Assembly (NCBI RefSeq): GCF_958979055.1
Contig: NC_084888.1
Location: 32,764,804-32,828,803 of the forward strand
Direction: 5' to 3'
Origin: Alnus glutinosa
Lineage: Eukaryota > Streptophyta > Magnoliopsida > Fagales > Betulaceae
DNA length: 64,000 nucleotides
The notes below the pieces were generated by a model. The model had not been told where the DNA came from. It was given only the letters and a program-made list of their open reading frames with translations, and ran no database searches. The translations under genes and the position numbers were made by a program. Each line of letters starts with the position of its first letter. Within the stretch, counting starts at the first letter, position 1. This document shows positions 33,382 through 45,056 of the stretch, in pieces.

Positions 33382-36300
33382 TCATCTGCGAAAAGTGAAA
33401 TCCGAGAGACTAATGTTGACTTCATGTTGGGTACGAATGGCTGCCGGTGCTTGCGGCAATTGGAATGAGCTCTGCTCTTGAATTTCCGTCTCTTGCTGAT
33501 CAGAATTATGCACCGAGTCTTCTACGTCCAAACGATCAATCTCAACGTTGGACTTTCTTGGGGACGTGTGCAAGCTGTCGAGGCTGCCATGCTGATAGCT
33601 ATGCAAGAGGTGAACTGGTGACATGCCGTGTCCATGTGTGGGAGTGGCTGGCCTGCTTGAAAATGGTGAGTTAGTCTCTGAATGATGATGGCTTTGCCTT
33701 GTGTTCTTTCTCGCCGACTGATGCCAGCTTCTCAATGCATCTGCCACTCGATCATTGAAGATGGTGGGTTTCATGGAAGACCCCATCTGTCAAATCATGC
33801 AGCCCAAACTATTATTACTCATAAATTCATGTTAATTATCTCAAACCCATATATGCTTAATCGTTAATGCATGTTTTTCTTTTGTGTTCTGATGTGACAA
33901 CAATGAAGATATTCTGTATTATTTAACAAGTTATATTTACCTATAAATTTAATATTATGGCCTGTTCAATAACCCCGTCCCTTATTTTCACATCTTTAAA
34001 AAAAAAAACATAAACTTCAAAATATTTTTAATCTTTCTTACTTTTTATATTACATCAATAATTTTTTATTATTATTTAAATAAAAAAAACTCACTACAAT
34101 ACAGAATTTTTTTTACTTTTTCATATAAATTATTTCTATTTTATATCACATTAATCACTTTTTACTTTCACTCAACAAAAAAATTTCTCCCATACGGGGA
34201 GGTGAGGGGAAGGGAGGGAGGTTACCAGTTATATCTAAAAAGTAAGGAAAAACTTTACTTATCACCTCTAATTTTTTTTTCACTTTTTAATCATACTTTT
34301 AAACTTTAAAAAAATGTCAATTTAGTTATTCATCTTTAATTTTTTTTTTTAATTTCACTTATTTTTTAGTATTTTCTATTAAATCATGTTAAAAATTTTA
34401 AAATACTATTTTTTTTTTAAGAATATATATATATATATTTTTCAAATATTCAGGTATGGGTACTTTTGAAAATTCCAATAAATCCCTACAAATGCCTAAA
34501 TCTTTGTAATTATTTTCCTATAAAAATATAGGTATTTTAGAAATTTTGACACATATCCTTACGGATCTAACGGAAAATTTTAACGGAGTAGTGAAATTTA
34601 AAAAAAAAAATAAAAAATGAAAGATGGATACATTAAATATTAAAACTTTTTAAAATTTAAAGATATGATTGTAAAAGTGATAAAAGATCATAAATGGATT
34701 GGAAAATTTTCCCAACAAAAGAAAAGACGTGTATTATCATTTCTCACCTGAGTCACTAGAGCATAGAGTGGCAAAGTCACATAACTGCATAGAACTTCTA
34801 CGACGACCCTGAAGAAAGCGGCAACGTCGTTTAGCATTAATTAGCAATTCTTAAACCACTCAAGAAAATTTATAATCACATGTCACCTAATCTTAATCAT
34901 CCAGATAACTTCTTAACAGTGGCAGCAGTACATGGAATTCCATGCATGTGCAAATATTTGTGATAAAACTCACCCCGTTGTGAGTCTGATGACCTTATCC
35001 GCAGTGCGCTTATGGAAGCAAGAATCTATGGTAAATGCATACTGAAAGAGAAGAAAAAAATACGACAGGAAAGTTAGGGAATTAGCTCTCAGCATTAGGT
35101 TCCCTTGTGGCTCAATTCTAAATTCTAAAATGGTTCAAACAAATCCAATCATATTCATCCTCCACATTAAACAAAGTATCAACATGACCAAACGCCTCGA
35201 TAGCAAAACGTGTAGTCGGAATTTCAAAAGGCATGCGATCTTTAAAAACGTAGTTAAAATTGCAGTTCGGCACGGCTTTTAGAATCGTGAATTTTTAAAT
35301 ACGCACCCCTACGTTTTAAAATTGTCACTCTTGAATTTTATATAGTAGTACAGACATGATTAAGTACTTTAATTGTGAATTAATGGAATAATCAAGTAGA
35401 AGTAAAAGGCTTACCACACTCCACGCAAAGAAGGCCAGTTGAAATGCATTCTGCAATTAAAGTCATGACAAAATTCAGCAAAATGCTGATATTAGAATTA
35501 ATCCAGATAATTAAACTAATACGTAATTTGTTGATGTATATATGTGAGAAATACCTGAAAGAGAACAAAGTGAATGAGAAAGAGAAGGAATCGAGGGCGT
35601 CCAAACCAGAAGAGGTCATCACCTGGCTTTACCACAGGTGTACCCTTAATCACATCTCCTCCCTCTTGAATTCTTAGCCCCATTTTCGTAATGATCACTT
35701 GTAGCTTTGTCCCCACCAAGAGGATTACCTGTAAAATTCACAACAAACCACATGATCTTCCATTAAACCAACAACCCAAAAGCTTAGATATATAGTAAAA
35801 AGAGCAGATAAAAGAACAAAGTTTTCCTATATATGGGTTATCGAGCTCACAATCAATGGGAGAAATGGTAGCCATAGATAAGATTGCCATCCTGTCCACA
35901 CATAGAAGAAATTAAACATTTCTTAGTCACTAAGGCAGTCCACTATAAATTTGGACTAAAACATGAAAGAATGGTACACGAAGAATAAACGCTGCTCGGC
36001 CGCGAGAGTTAGCTCGAACGGTTGACTCATTTGGTTAATGCCACAAAATCGGTTGTTCGAGTCCTCACTCAACCGATACACGGTTATTGCGTGTGGAGTT
36101 GTGTACCAAAAGGTAACATTTAGCTTACCATATGCATTGGACAGTAGGGAAAGCACTGCAAAGCCCCATATGATTGGACTGCACATGAGAGGTAAGGTTA
36201 GGGTTTTAAGATGATTGAAAGTCAATCAAAGAAGCAAATTAAACGCCTTGAAGTGCTCGAGCACCAACCTGATCTCCACCACGACTTTAAAATCCTCTTC

Positions 36301-39300
36301 AAGTGATCTCTTGATGTATTTTTGAAAATTAAACTTTGTTTCACTTTCGGGTGCCAAATGTGCCTGAAGTCACATAATGTAACAATTATCAATGTGAATT
36401 TAGAATCTCTTTCTTAATTAACTGTATGAAAAAGCTGTCATTTAAAAATGACTATTTCATTAGAAAAATGAATAGTTTTTATTGAAAATTGAAGAAAGTA
36501 GAATGAAATAGTTTTGAAATAACCAAACATAACCTTAGTGTAACTGGATTAAACGTACCATGATAAATCCATGTCTCAGTGTAATGTAATCAACCTTGGT
36601 AACTGTCTTGAAGAATTGTCTGAAGAAACACACCTGATAAAAGGAGGGAAAAAGGGTTTTCAAACAACTGTACCACAACTAACCCTTTATGCCCTTTAAT
36701 TTCAAAATTGAAAAATAAACACAAGTTTCATTACTAATAAAATTAAAAGTAGTTGGAAGTCCCAATTTGTACTTCAGACCAGTCACTTTCAGAAACTTTT
36801 GATTAGGCAACCAGAAAAGTGATTTATACTTCTCTTAATTTTGTTATGGGCCTACCCAAAAGCATTTGGTTCCCCAATTTGGCAAGATAAAAACGTATTA
36901 TTAAACAAAAGGGAAAAGTACACATAACTCCCTCAAACTACCATTCAATTGTCAATGTACCCCCTAAACTACCAATTGTCTCGATCTCCCCCCTTAAACT
37001 ACCAGAAAATGTCAATGTCCCTCCTAAGACCAACAAAAAGACAAAAATGACCCTAATTTTTTTTGAATAAGGCAAAAATGTCCTCATAAATTCAAAAAAA
37101 ATAAATAAAAATAAATAAAAAACGAAAAAAAAAAATTTAAAAAAAGAACAAATTTTTTATTTTTTATTTTTTAAAAAAAGTAAACAAAAAATAAATGAAT
37201 TTTTTTTTAAAAAAAAATCAAATGAAAAAAATAAAAAAGAAAAACCAGTTTTTATTAAATTAAAAACGAAAAATAACAAATTTTTTTAAAGAAAAAAAAC
37301 GAAGAAACAAAAAATAACTTAAATTTATTTATTTTTTTTATAAAAAAAAAATGAAAAAAAACCAGTTTTTATTAAATTAAAAAACGAAAAAGAACATTTT
37401 TTTAAAGAAAAAAAAAACAAAAAAACAAAAAATAACTGAAATTTATTTATTTATTTTTTAAAAAATAAAACAAATGAAAAGAAAACCAGTTTTTATTTAA
37501 TTAAAAAAACGAAAAAGAACAATTTTTTTTTTAAAAAAAAGGGAAAAAAAACTGAAAATTATTATTTAAAAAAATAATAAAAAACAGTTTTAAATTTTAA
37601 TTTTTTTTTTGAATAATTTTTTGTTATTTTATTTTTTTTAATAATTTTTTTTTTTAGTTTTTATTTTATTTTAATAATGTTATGAAGGGCATTTTTGTCA
37701 TTAGAGGGACATTGACATTTTCTGGTAGTTTAATGGGGGAGATTGACACAATTGGTAGTTTGTGGGGTACATTGACAATGATGTGGTAGTTTGAGGGGGT
37801 TATGTGTACTTTTCCCTAAACAAAATCTTGAAAAGTGTCCCTTTAAAATATCTCTGTCTTTTGAAAACACAGGCTAAACCGTACATTTTGAAACCGCTAA
37901 AACCAAACGTACACAGCATCAAGTTCCATAATATTATGTATACGCATATATAGTAAGTTTATGTATCAAATGATTCAAATACAACTTAATTACTTAGTCT
38001 TTGTTAATTATGATTGTAAATTCACATAATCGTGATGAAAAATTAAATTTCATTTGAAACTTATTATCCCAATACGGCAATACTGACCACCCAAAGAGAA
38101 ACCGTTGACTTGCTCCAGAAGCTCAAATGCCTTCGCCCAAATGATGTTTCCCTTGCAAACCTAAACCTCTCTGGATCTGCATCAAATAAATCATTTTCCA
38201 CAAGCATATTGTCACAAAAGCAATTTACAAAGTCATCTATACTGTTGACTTTGAATTAGGAGGAAAAAAAAAAAAAAAAAAAAAAAAAAAGATAAGATAA
38301 TGGGATGCAAAGTCATCTATACTATTGACAATATGAGTCAATTTTGGTTAGTTTTGTGTCTGCTATCATAATCAAAGAAAGAGAGTGACTACTCTGTGGA
38401 GCACATGTCCAAGCTGTCCATGCATTATTGCATATACAGGTTACATACTTACATATTAATTTCATAAAATGACTAACAATTTTTTTAAGGAAAATATTTG
38501 AGTTATTACAATTTTCATTATAATTATTTTACAAATTGATCAGACCATTTATATTTAGTTAGTCACTAACTATTTAAATTGATAAATATAATTTTTTGCT
38601 TAATCATTTTATCAAACTTTATTTTAAAGCAAATTTTTGAAGAGCTAGCCCATGTGCATTTTGACTTCGACGTCAACAAACAGATCATCAGTATTTTAAT
38701 TTTTATGAAGTGGCAAAGAACCAATTGGTTTGGTGGATCTATATGGTGTGGGAGTTTTAATTTCAAACAAAACTTTGAAAGTCAAAGAGTTACCATTATG
38801 GTATTGATATTCAAGTGTTCTTGTCTCATCCTCCCAAACCTTCCATCTTCTCATCTGCAATTCAAAGAAGAATTTAGAATCTACAATTCAAAGATGAATT
38901 TAGATCTCCAGATCGAGAAAGAGAGAAATGGTAAAGATTAATCTACCTTCGTTCTGCCCAAAGCCAGGGTGAGTATGCAAAACACCACATGAAAAACGGC
39001 CAACACAAAGATGAACACATGGAGCTGGTGAATCGCATACGCAGACATGAACGCCACTTTTCCCTGCAAAATATATAGGCAACCCAAAACAACTCATCCC
39101 ACTAAATCCAAAATCCACAAAAAAAAAAAAAAAAAAACAGAGAAATCATTGAGCTTAATTACATTTTTTGTGCAATAGTCGTCTCCTTTTGTTGCCAGTC
39201 TTCGACGGGCACTGAAGTTAGAATCCAAAAATTGGAGCAGTTTCCGACCAAGAGTACTATCCTCAGAATCTTCGGAATTTTTCTTAGTTGTCCCACTCTT

Positions 39301-39798
39301 CCCATTCTCACAGGGATGCCAAGTGGCTCCAACATTCTTGGGTATACATATATCAGAAATGTAATCTTGTAGAACTGTTAGGAGCAAGGATATGAATCCC
39401 AACAGCATAAGCTCTGACAAAAAAAAAAAAAAAAAGTTAGGCTACGAACAGATCGACTTGACCCTTTTTCTGAAATAAGCTACAGATGATCTTCATGTGT
39501 GAGCTATATATATACCTGCTTTGATCTTTTCAAGCGCTTCGTAAAGAGCTCGTTTGCGTTTGTGTTTTAGCCACTATAAAGGAATTAATCAAGAATTAAC
39601 TTCAGTAGTCGAGAAAACAATACAAACAAAGGGAAGAAATATATATATATATATATATATTATATACAACCTTACCTTTCCTATAGCATGAATGATATAT
39701 TCAATGAAGATTGAAATGGCAAGCAACACGAAGCACACCGCCGCAACTGCCCACGTTGAAGTTTCCTCCATTGTACGTTCCTTCTCGGCGTCGGCCAT
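33382..39798 (-). CDS. MLO: MLO-like protein, clade V type (copy 1)
   Basis: Fifteen exons: 39676-39798, 39516-39573, 39163-39413, 38947-39063, 38794-38854, 38088-38176, 36559-36633, 36269-36363, 36129-36178, 35851-35891, 35555-35728, 35415-35450, 34974-35041, 34748-34808, 33382-33786. They join into 567 aa with no break, the usual MLO length. Start: [20 protein letters not shown], then the first of seven membrane helices. Loop cysteines are seen in [19 protein letters not shown] and [32 protein letters not shown] and [12 protein letters not shown] are family hallmarks. The calmodulin-binding site is [20 protein letters not shown]. The distal tail ends in DFTF, the [D/E]F[S/T]F tetrapeptide of dicot clade V, whose members (AtMLO2/6/12) act at the plasma membrane and allow powdery mildew entry. 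Exon 3 ends AAAAAAT before its GT, where copies 2 and 3 have AAG, a weaker donor. Confidence 0.93.
35990..36120 (-). mobile_element. tRNA-derived SINE-like sequence in an MLO intron
   Basis: On the plus strand TTAGCTCGAACGG resembles a pol III A box and GGTTGTTCGAGTCCTC a B box about 40 bp later. No tRNA cloverleaf can be completed. A related sequence lies at the equivalent intron position in copies 2 (46930-47040) and 3 (56395-56520), so it predates the duplications. The plus-strand boxes mean it is antisense to MLO. Confidence 0.5.
36911..37816. mobile_element. Mutator-like non-autonomous element in intron 6 of MLO copy 1
   Basis: 906 bp with terminal inverted repeats of about 120 bp (GGGAAAAGTACACATAACYC start; both arms have AAACTACCAGAAAATGTCAA). 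It is flanked by an exact 9-bp duplication TAAACAAAA at 36902-36910 and 37817-37825. The interior is extremely A/T-rich and made of about four imperfect tandem repeats of 115-120 bp around AAAAACCAGTTTTTATTAAA. No coding capacity. It is absent from copies 2 and 3, so it arrived after copy 1 separated. Confidence 0.88.
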
Positions 39799-42684
39799 GA
39801 TCGGAGTGTATATATGTTGAGGAAGCTCCGGAGGAGATTAAGGAAACGTTGATGTAGTCGGCCAACGCTTTACGAATCCACTCAACGGGCCGGAAGAAGG
39901 TCTCCGGATATATATTATACGTGTACGTGTCTGTTATTTATACAGGGGCTTAAAGTCGGAGAGTAAATTTACTCTCTGTCGGAGAGTAAATATACATATA
40001 CATATATAAAGTCGGAGAGTATATATATATATATATTTTTAAGGAAAAGTCGGAGAGTAAACATGAGACCGAACCGAGATGGTCAGTCAAGGAATACAAG
40101 ACTTTGACATTTTCAAAGAGTGCGGTCGGAGAGAGACAGAGAGAGAGAGAGAACCCCATGGGCCGTGAAGTGGCCTCAATTTTTTCTAACAAAAAACAAA
40201 AAAATAATAGGGGTGGCTAGCCACCCCATGAGCCATGAGGTGGCTCACCACTTCCATTCTAGTCACATGGGTTTGGCTACGGTCAACCTTTTTTTTTTTT
40301 TTTTTTCCCTTTTTTTTATTTAATTTTTATTTTAAAGAAACTAGGGACATTTAAATTTTTTAATAATTTTCATTTAAGAAGACCGTAATAATTAACAGAG
40401 TGCTTATATTAAAAATTTTGAAAACTAAACATGAAAGATAAATTAAAAATGGTCAACTTTAAAAGATAAAATATATTATTTCCTAACAAAAAATTAAAAA
40501 ATTAAAAATTAATTTCCACAATCACTTCATATCATTTTTTTTTATATATATATATATAATCACTTCATATCATTTGTATAACAATAACAGTAATTTCCTT
40601 AATAATATGCGGTCAATAATTTGAAATGAGACCAGATCGAGTTTAATTTCTCTTAATAATTTGGCCTGCCGGCCTTGGAGTTGGAGGGAGATAAGATCAC
40701 AAAACGTCGTTTGATATTTTTCCGTTAAACAGCAACTAGTTTTCGTTGTGTATAATCTTCTTCTTCTCAGTTCTCGTGGGGTTGAAAAGCTGGATCGCAA
40801 TTAATCACACTCATTGATGAGAACAGCGACTTCGGCCTTATCAATAATTTCTAGGTCGGCTAGCTAGCAACAAGCAACATGTGGCAGATTTTTAAAACTT
40901 ACAACAAGAGAATAGTATTTATTTTTTGTCTTTTTTGGGTGAGGTAGACCGTACGACGAAGCTAGATGTTATCGAATAAGATCAAACTCTTCCAAATTCA
41001 ACAGATCGATGAGTAGTATATACTTAACTTTGATTACCATGCGTAATCCAAATGATTTTGGTTGGTTGGATTGCCACGCAAACGTTGTAAATTAATTATT
41101 AGATAGTAGAGAAACATAAATTTTAGTATTTCTTGAAAAAATATAAAATAAACATAGAAGCTTATGATTATATTATCTTGTTCTTCGGTCATATAAAAAA
41201 ATAATAAAAGAAAATCTTCTTGTCTAAAATTCTTAGTGAAATGTACATTAGAAATATTAGATATTATAATTATTATGTATCATTCATCTAATAAGGCCCA
41301 CGTAACATTCTCAACGAATTTTTAAATTAATCATTGTTAAATAATATATATAATTAGTTTTGAGTATCAGGTCAATATTATTAAATAATTATAAGATAAA
41401 AATACAGCATTTAAAACTATTCAATCCGTATCTACTCATATGCAGGAATCTAGAAATTTATTTAATTTATCTAGAAATTTATTTACTTCCTATTGCAGTA
41501 CTGCTCGATTTAATACACTGTAATAGTGCAGATCGATGTGAGAGCTTGCTCGGTCACCGGCTCGAAGATGCGGAGTCTAGGTAAGTTGTCTAAACATCTG
41601 TTCATCAAACAGGTAAGATTTGGACAGACTCTGACATGAATTATCTGATTAGAATGCAACATTAGAACAACCCTATGGGCTCCTCGGAATCAAAATCAAA
41701 TCGTTTTCAATTAGGGTTGAATAAAAGTTTGCATGGCATCCCAAAAGATACTCCATATCCACAGGGAAATCGTCAATCCACGCGCTCCACTTGCATTCTT
41801 GCATTGACTATCACAAAAGTGTTTTGGGGTCTTTAAAATGTTTAACTTTCTGAAAATGACATGGATTAATGGATATCATCATCATCATCATCATAAATCC
41901 CATCCCGTTGAAAAAGTCTTCGAGAGCCGAGAACCAATCAATTGGCAGACAAGTCAATAAGAGATTCTCTGTGAGTATTCCAAACCGTTAAATGCCAATC
42001 GATCGCTCATTATTCAAGTAATATAAAAGTTTCCCGTCTGGGGTGGCAAATAAAAAATTAGGACCATTCAAATTTCAAAGTCTTGATTGTTAATATAATA
42101 AATATTGGTCAATTGAAATAGGTGGCCACTTCCATGCTCGCAGAGTCGCAGTGGCCGGTACGTGCAAGAGAAAAAGAGCGTCCGCGGGCGGCAAAAGGAC
42201 ATTTCAATTTGACTGCAATTACGCTAAACAGATGCCGTAAATCGTGGATTTGGGAAGTTCCCAGTCTCTCTCAGAACCTTCGGGGGTGGTCCTCGCATGG
42301 ACAATTTCTGCTTGATGATCATCTTCATCTTCCTGGAAACGAGTGCTAATTTGGAGGTTACTTAATAGTAAGGAAAAGAACCTTCTCTACTATTCATTTT
42401 ACTTAAACTATTATTTAAGACTAAAATTTTGCGGATAGTTAGTGATTCAGACAGTAAATATAAAAGAGTTTTTATGAGCTCGGCCAGTTGTCCGAACAAG
42501 ACTCAAACAGTCTGCCTACTAATCAAATTTTTGTGACATTAAAAAAAAAAAAATCGAATAATTGTGTTTTGTGTTCGAATATTCTTATTTAGCAAGTTAT
42601 ACGACTATCATATAATTTGATGATGTGACAGTAAAAATTGATCATTAGATCAACACTTATAAAAGAAATCAAAAGCTAATATTT
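39799..42684. other. Region between MLO copy 1 and the tandem array
   Basis: 39799-39890 still resembles the MLO leader of copies 2 and 3 (GATCGGAGTGTWTATATGTTGAGGAAGCT), so this is the promoter side of copy 1. 39953-40130 repeats the word GTCGGAGAGTA several times amid AT dinucleotides. 40205-40270 has a GGTGGCTAGCCACCCC foldback. From 40300 to 42684 the DNA is AT-rich; I see no gene in it, and the frame at 42122-42349 matches nothing known. Confidence 0.55.
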
Positions 42685-42895
42685 ACGTCCATTCTTTATA
42701 CATTTATTGTCCAATCTCTTTTGCAACATTACGTCCATCCAATCTCTATACATTTATTGTCCAATATTCTCTTTTGCAACATTAATTACGTCCATCCAAT
42801 CTCTATACATTTATTGTCCAATATTCTCTTTTGCAACATTACGTCCATCCATTCTTTATAGATTTATTGTCCAATCTCTTTTGCAACATTACGTA
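42685..42895 (+). repeat. Minisatellite at the start of unit 2
   Basis: About four imperfect copies of a 50-65-bp unit containing ACGTCCATCC, TATACATTTATTGTCCAAT and CTCTTTTGCAACATT. Confidence 0.9.
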
Positions 42896-44428
42896 CGTGT
42901 ATCACAAATTATTGATTTTGTTAGAATATACCAAAGATATATTATATTTTAGATTTTAGATATCAACACGGTATCATGTTAGAATATATGAAAAATATAT
43001 TACATTTTTTGTATATTCTATATTTGGTTAATGTTAACATATTCTTTATTTACAGATTAATTATAATTAAATATTGAGATAGTAATCAAATCAAATCATA
43101 TAAATAACAACCTTTGTATTATAGGCAAACGAGTCAATGAGTAAAATGTAACTTTTAAAGCTAATTCGTAGTAGTTGATGTAGGTGTACATCTAACACCA
43201 AACCATTCGTAATTCCTTGTATTATCTTATTTCTCTTGCTTCCACCTTTATTATTTTATTTTAAATTTCAACAATAAAAAAGTTATACGGAGATGTACAC
43301 CAGATAAAAAAAATTATTTGTCAAATCAATTAAATACATTTTTCATTTTATCCGCAATGTTTTTTTTTTTGTTAATATAATTTAAAACTTGATTCATGGC
43401 AATGTTTACTTCAATGTAGGAAAGTACTGTAAATAAATGCATAATTTTTATTTTCATTTTAATCTTTGTGTCATTCTATTTCTTCCTCTTTCTTTATTCA
43501 TTTCTCTCACATTTTCTCGTTTTTCGCTCTCTTTTATCAAAGAGCAAATATATATAAAACATAAATAAATAAAATAAAATATTAAATAATAAATAATCAG
43601 GCGCAGAATATATTGAAAAAGTCATCAATCAAAATGAAAAAAAAAATAATTAACTATTAATTCTACTGCGTACGTACCTTTCCCCCACAATGAATGCAAC
43701 TTGAATTTTTTTGGTTCAAATTTAATGTTTGGGCGGCCAAAGGGGAGGACCCAATTGTGTGGCTGTGATGACTGGGCTTCTCGTTTGAACACCAATGTTT
43801 ATCCAGTTCACGTAACCGACTCCTATGTATGGCTATGATTTTTGGTCGTTCTGGAAGATTTTAATTTTCCAAACTTTCGTTCAAAATAATAATAATAATA
43901 ATTCTCCAAACTTTATGGATCGATCACATGGCAAAACATGGCACCGAACCATCCCATGGTCAAGGGAGTAGGATCCTCTCTATTACCCAGTTCATTTGAA
44001 CGCCACTTCCAAACTGGCCACTCTCATACCAACATAACATCTGCTCTCTCTCTCTCTCTCTCTTGCCATGATTTGGACTATTAACTTAAAATAAATGTTC
44101 CTACACAAGCAATTCGAATGGAACCTTCAGTGGTGTTAGAGCACTATCCAAATACTACTTTGTGATGTTACCTTGAGCCCTTTTTGAATGGTTTGGCCAC
44201 TCTTAAACCAATCATTCTCAGCTGGCTATTGAGAATAATCGAAACACCTCGTTGCCAAAGAGAATAGTCAGTTACTTCCAGGTTTGGGTTTTTATTTTTT
44301 TATTTTTTTAAGAGCTATTTAGCCACCTAGCTTCATACCACCCTAACATTTGCTCTGTTTTTTTTTTTTTTTTTTTGCCACGATCTGGACCATTCATTTA
44401 AATAAATGGCCATGCGCAAGCAGCTCGA
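42896..44428. other. AT-rich spacer of the tandem unit
   Basis: No gene recognised. It contains A/T homopolymers, an AAT run (43886-43903, longer in units 3 and 4), and a CT run at 44044-44062 present only in unit 2. The equivalent spacers lie at about 52656-54060 and 62072-63478. Confidence 0.5.
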
Positions 44429-44429
44429 A

Positions 44430-44590
44430 TGGAAGCTGTAGTGGTATTATACCTCGAGGTCTTGCGTTCGAAGCCGAACTTAACCTATGCATGTAGTTTG
44501 TGGGCGATTGCAGGTATATGAACTTAACTTAACTCATAGGGCCCTACTCTAGAGGGGTTCAACCTCGTCAAGAAAAAATAAATAAATGGC
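44430..44590 (+). mobile_element. SINE-like sequence in the unit spacer
   Basis: A-box-like CAGCTCGAATGG and B-box-like TTGCGTTCGAAGCC lie about 45 bp apart, followed by unrelated body sequence and an AT-rich tail (AAAAAATAAATAAATGG). Copies lie at 54060-54195 and 63478-63613, where the tail is lost with the 169-bp deletion. Confidence 0.5.
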
Positions 44591-44715
44591 CTAAAAAAGA
44601 TATATATATATATTTTGCATCTAATATAATATCCTAAGTATTGTCAAAATGTCGGCTACTTTGAGACAAAAGTTACAATAAAACAAGAGACAAGAGTTAT
44701 AAGATGATAAATTAG

Positions 44716-44935
44716 ATTTATTGTTGTTAATATAGAAATAAAATAGACTTGTAACGTTCAGACTATTTATCTATAAATAGAGTCTTGTATATAGTCTAAT
44801 GAATCAGAAAAGATGTAGTCAAGAAAAAATTTTGGCGTATAGACATAAGTCATAGGTCGAACCACCTTAATTCTCTGTCTCTCTTTCTTATTTTCAAATC
44901 TTCCCTAAATTTTGTGTTCTTATAGGCCGGCCATC
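44716..44935 (+). mobile_element. Possible solo LTR fragment beside the MLO 3' end
   Basis: TTGTTGTTAATATAG, then CTATTTATCTATAAATAGAG with a TATA-like core, followed by CTCTGTCTCTCTTTCTTATT, resemble the promoter and R region of a copia LTR. Ends and duplication are not clear. Repeated at 54190-54405 and 63608-63825. Confidence 0.35.
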
Positions 44936-45056
44936 AGCCACTTATTTTTTAAAAGCAATGCAAAGCTTGGATGACAAAAGAGGAATGATATTTAACATTC
45001 TTTTACCGTTCTTCTAATTAACATTTTCAGCCGGCGTGGCACAAATGTCGATTGGC

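Noticed and set aside
35990-36120. A tRNA gene, suggested by A- and B-box-like words
   Set aside because: No cloverleaf or acceptor stem can be formed; a SINE relic is the better reading.
42122-42349. 75-codon open frame between MLO copy 1 and the array
   Set aside because: No recognisable motif, no splice context, and it lies in AT-rich intergenic DNA; most likely chance.
42685-42895. Short regular repeats that could be taken for a CRISPR-like array
   Set aside because: No constant repeat with unique spacers; it is an imperfect minisatellite in a plant genome.
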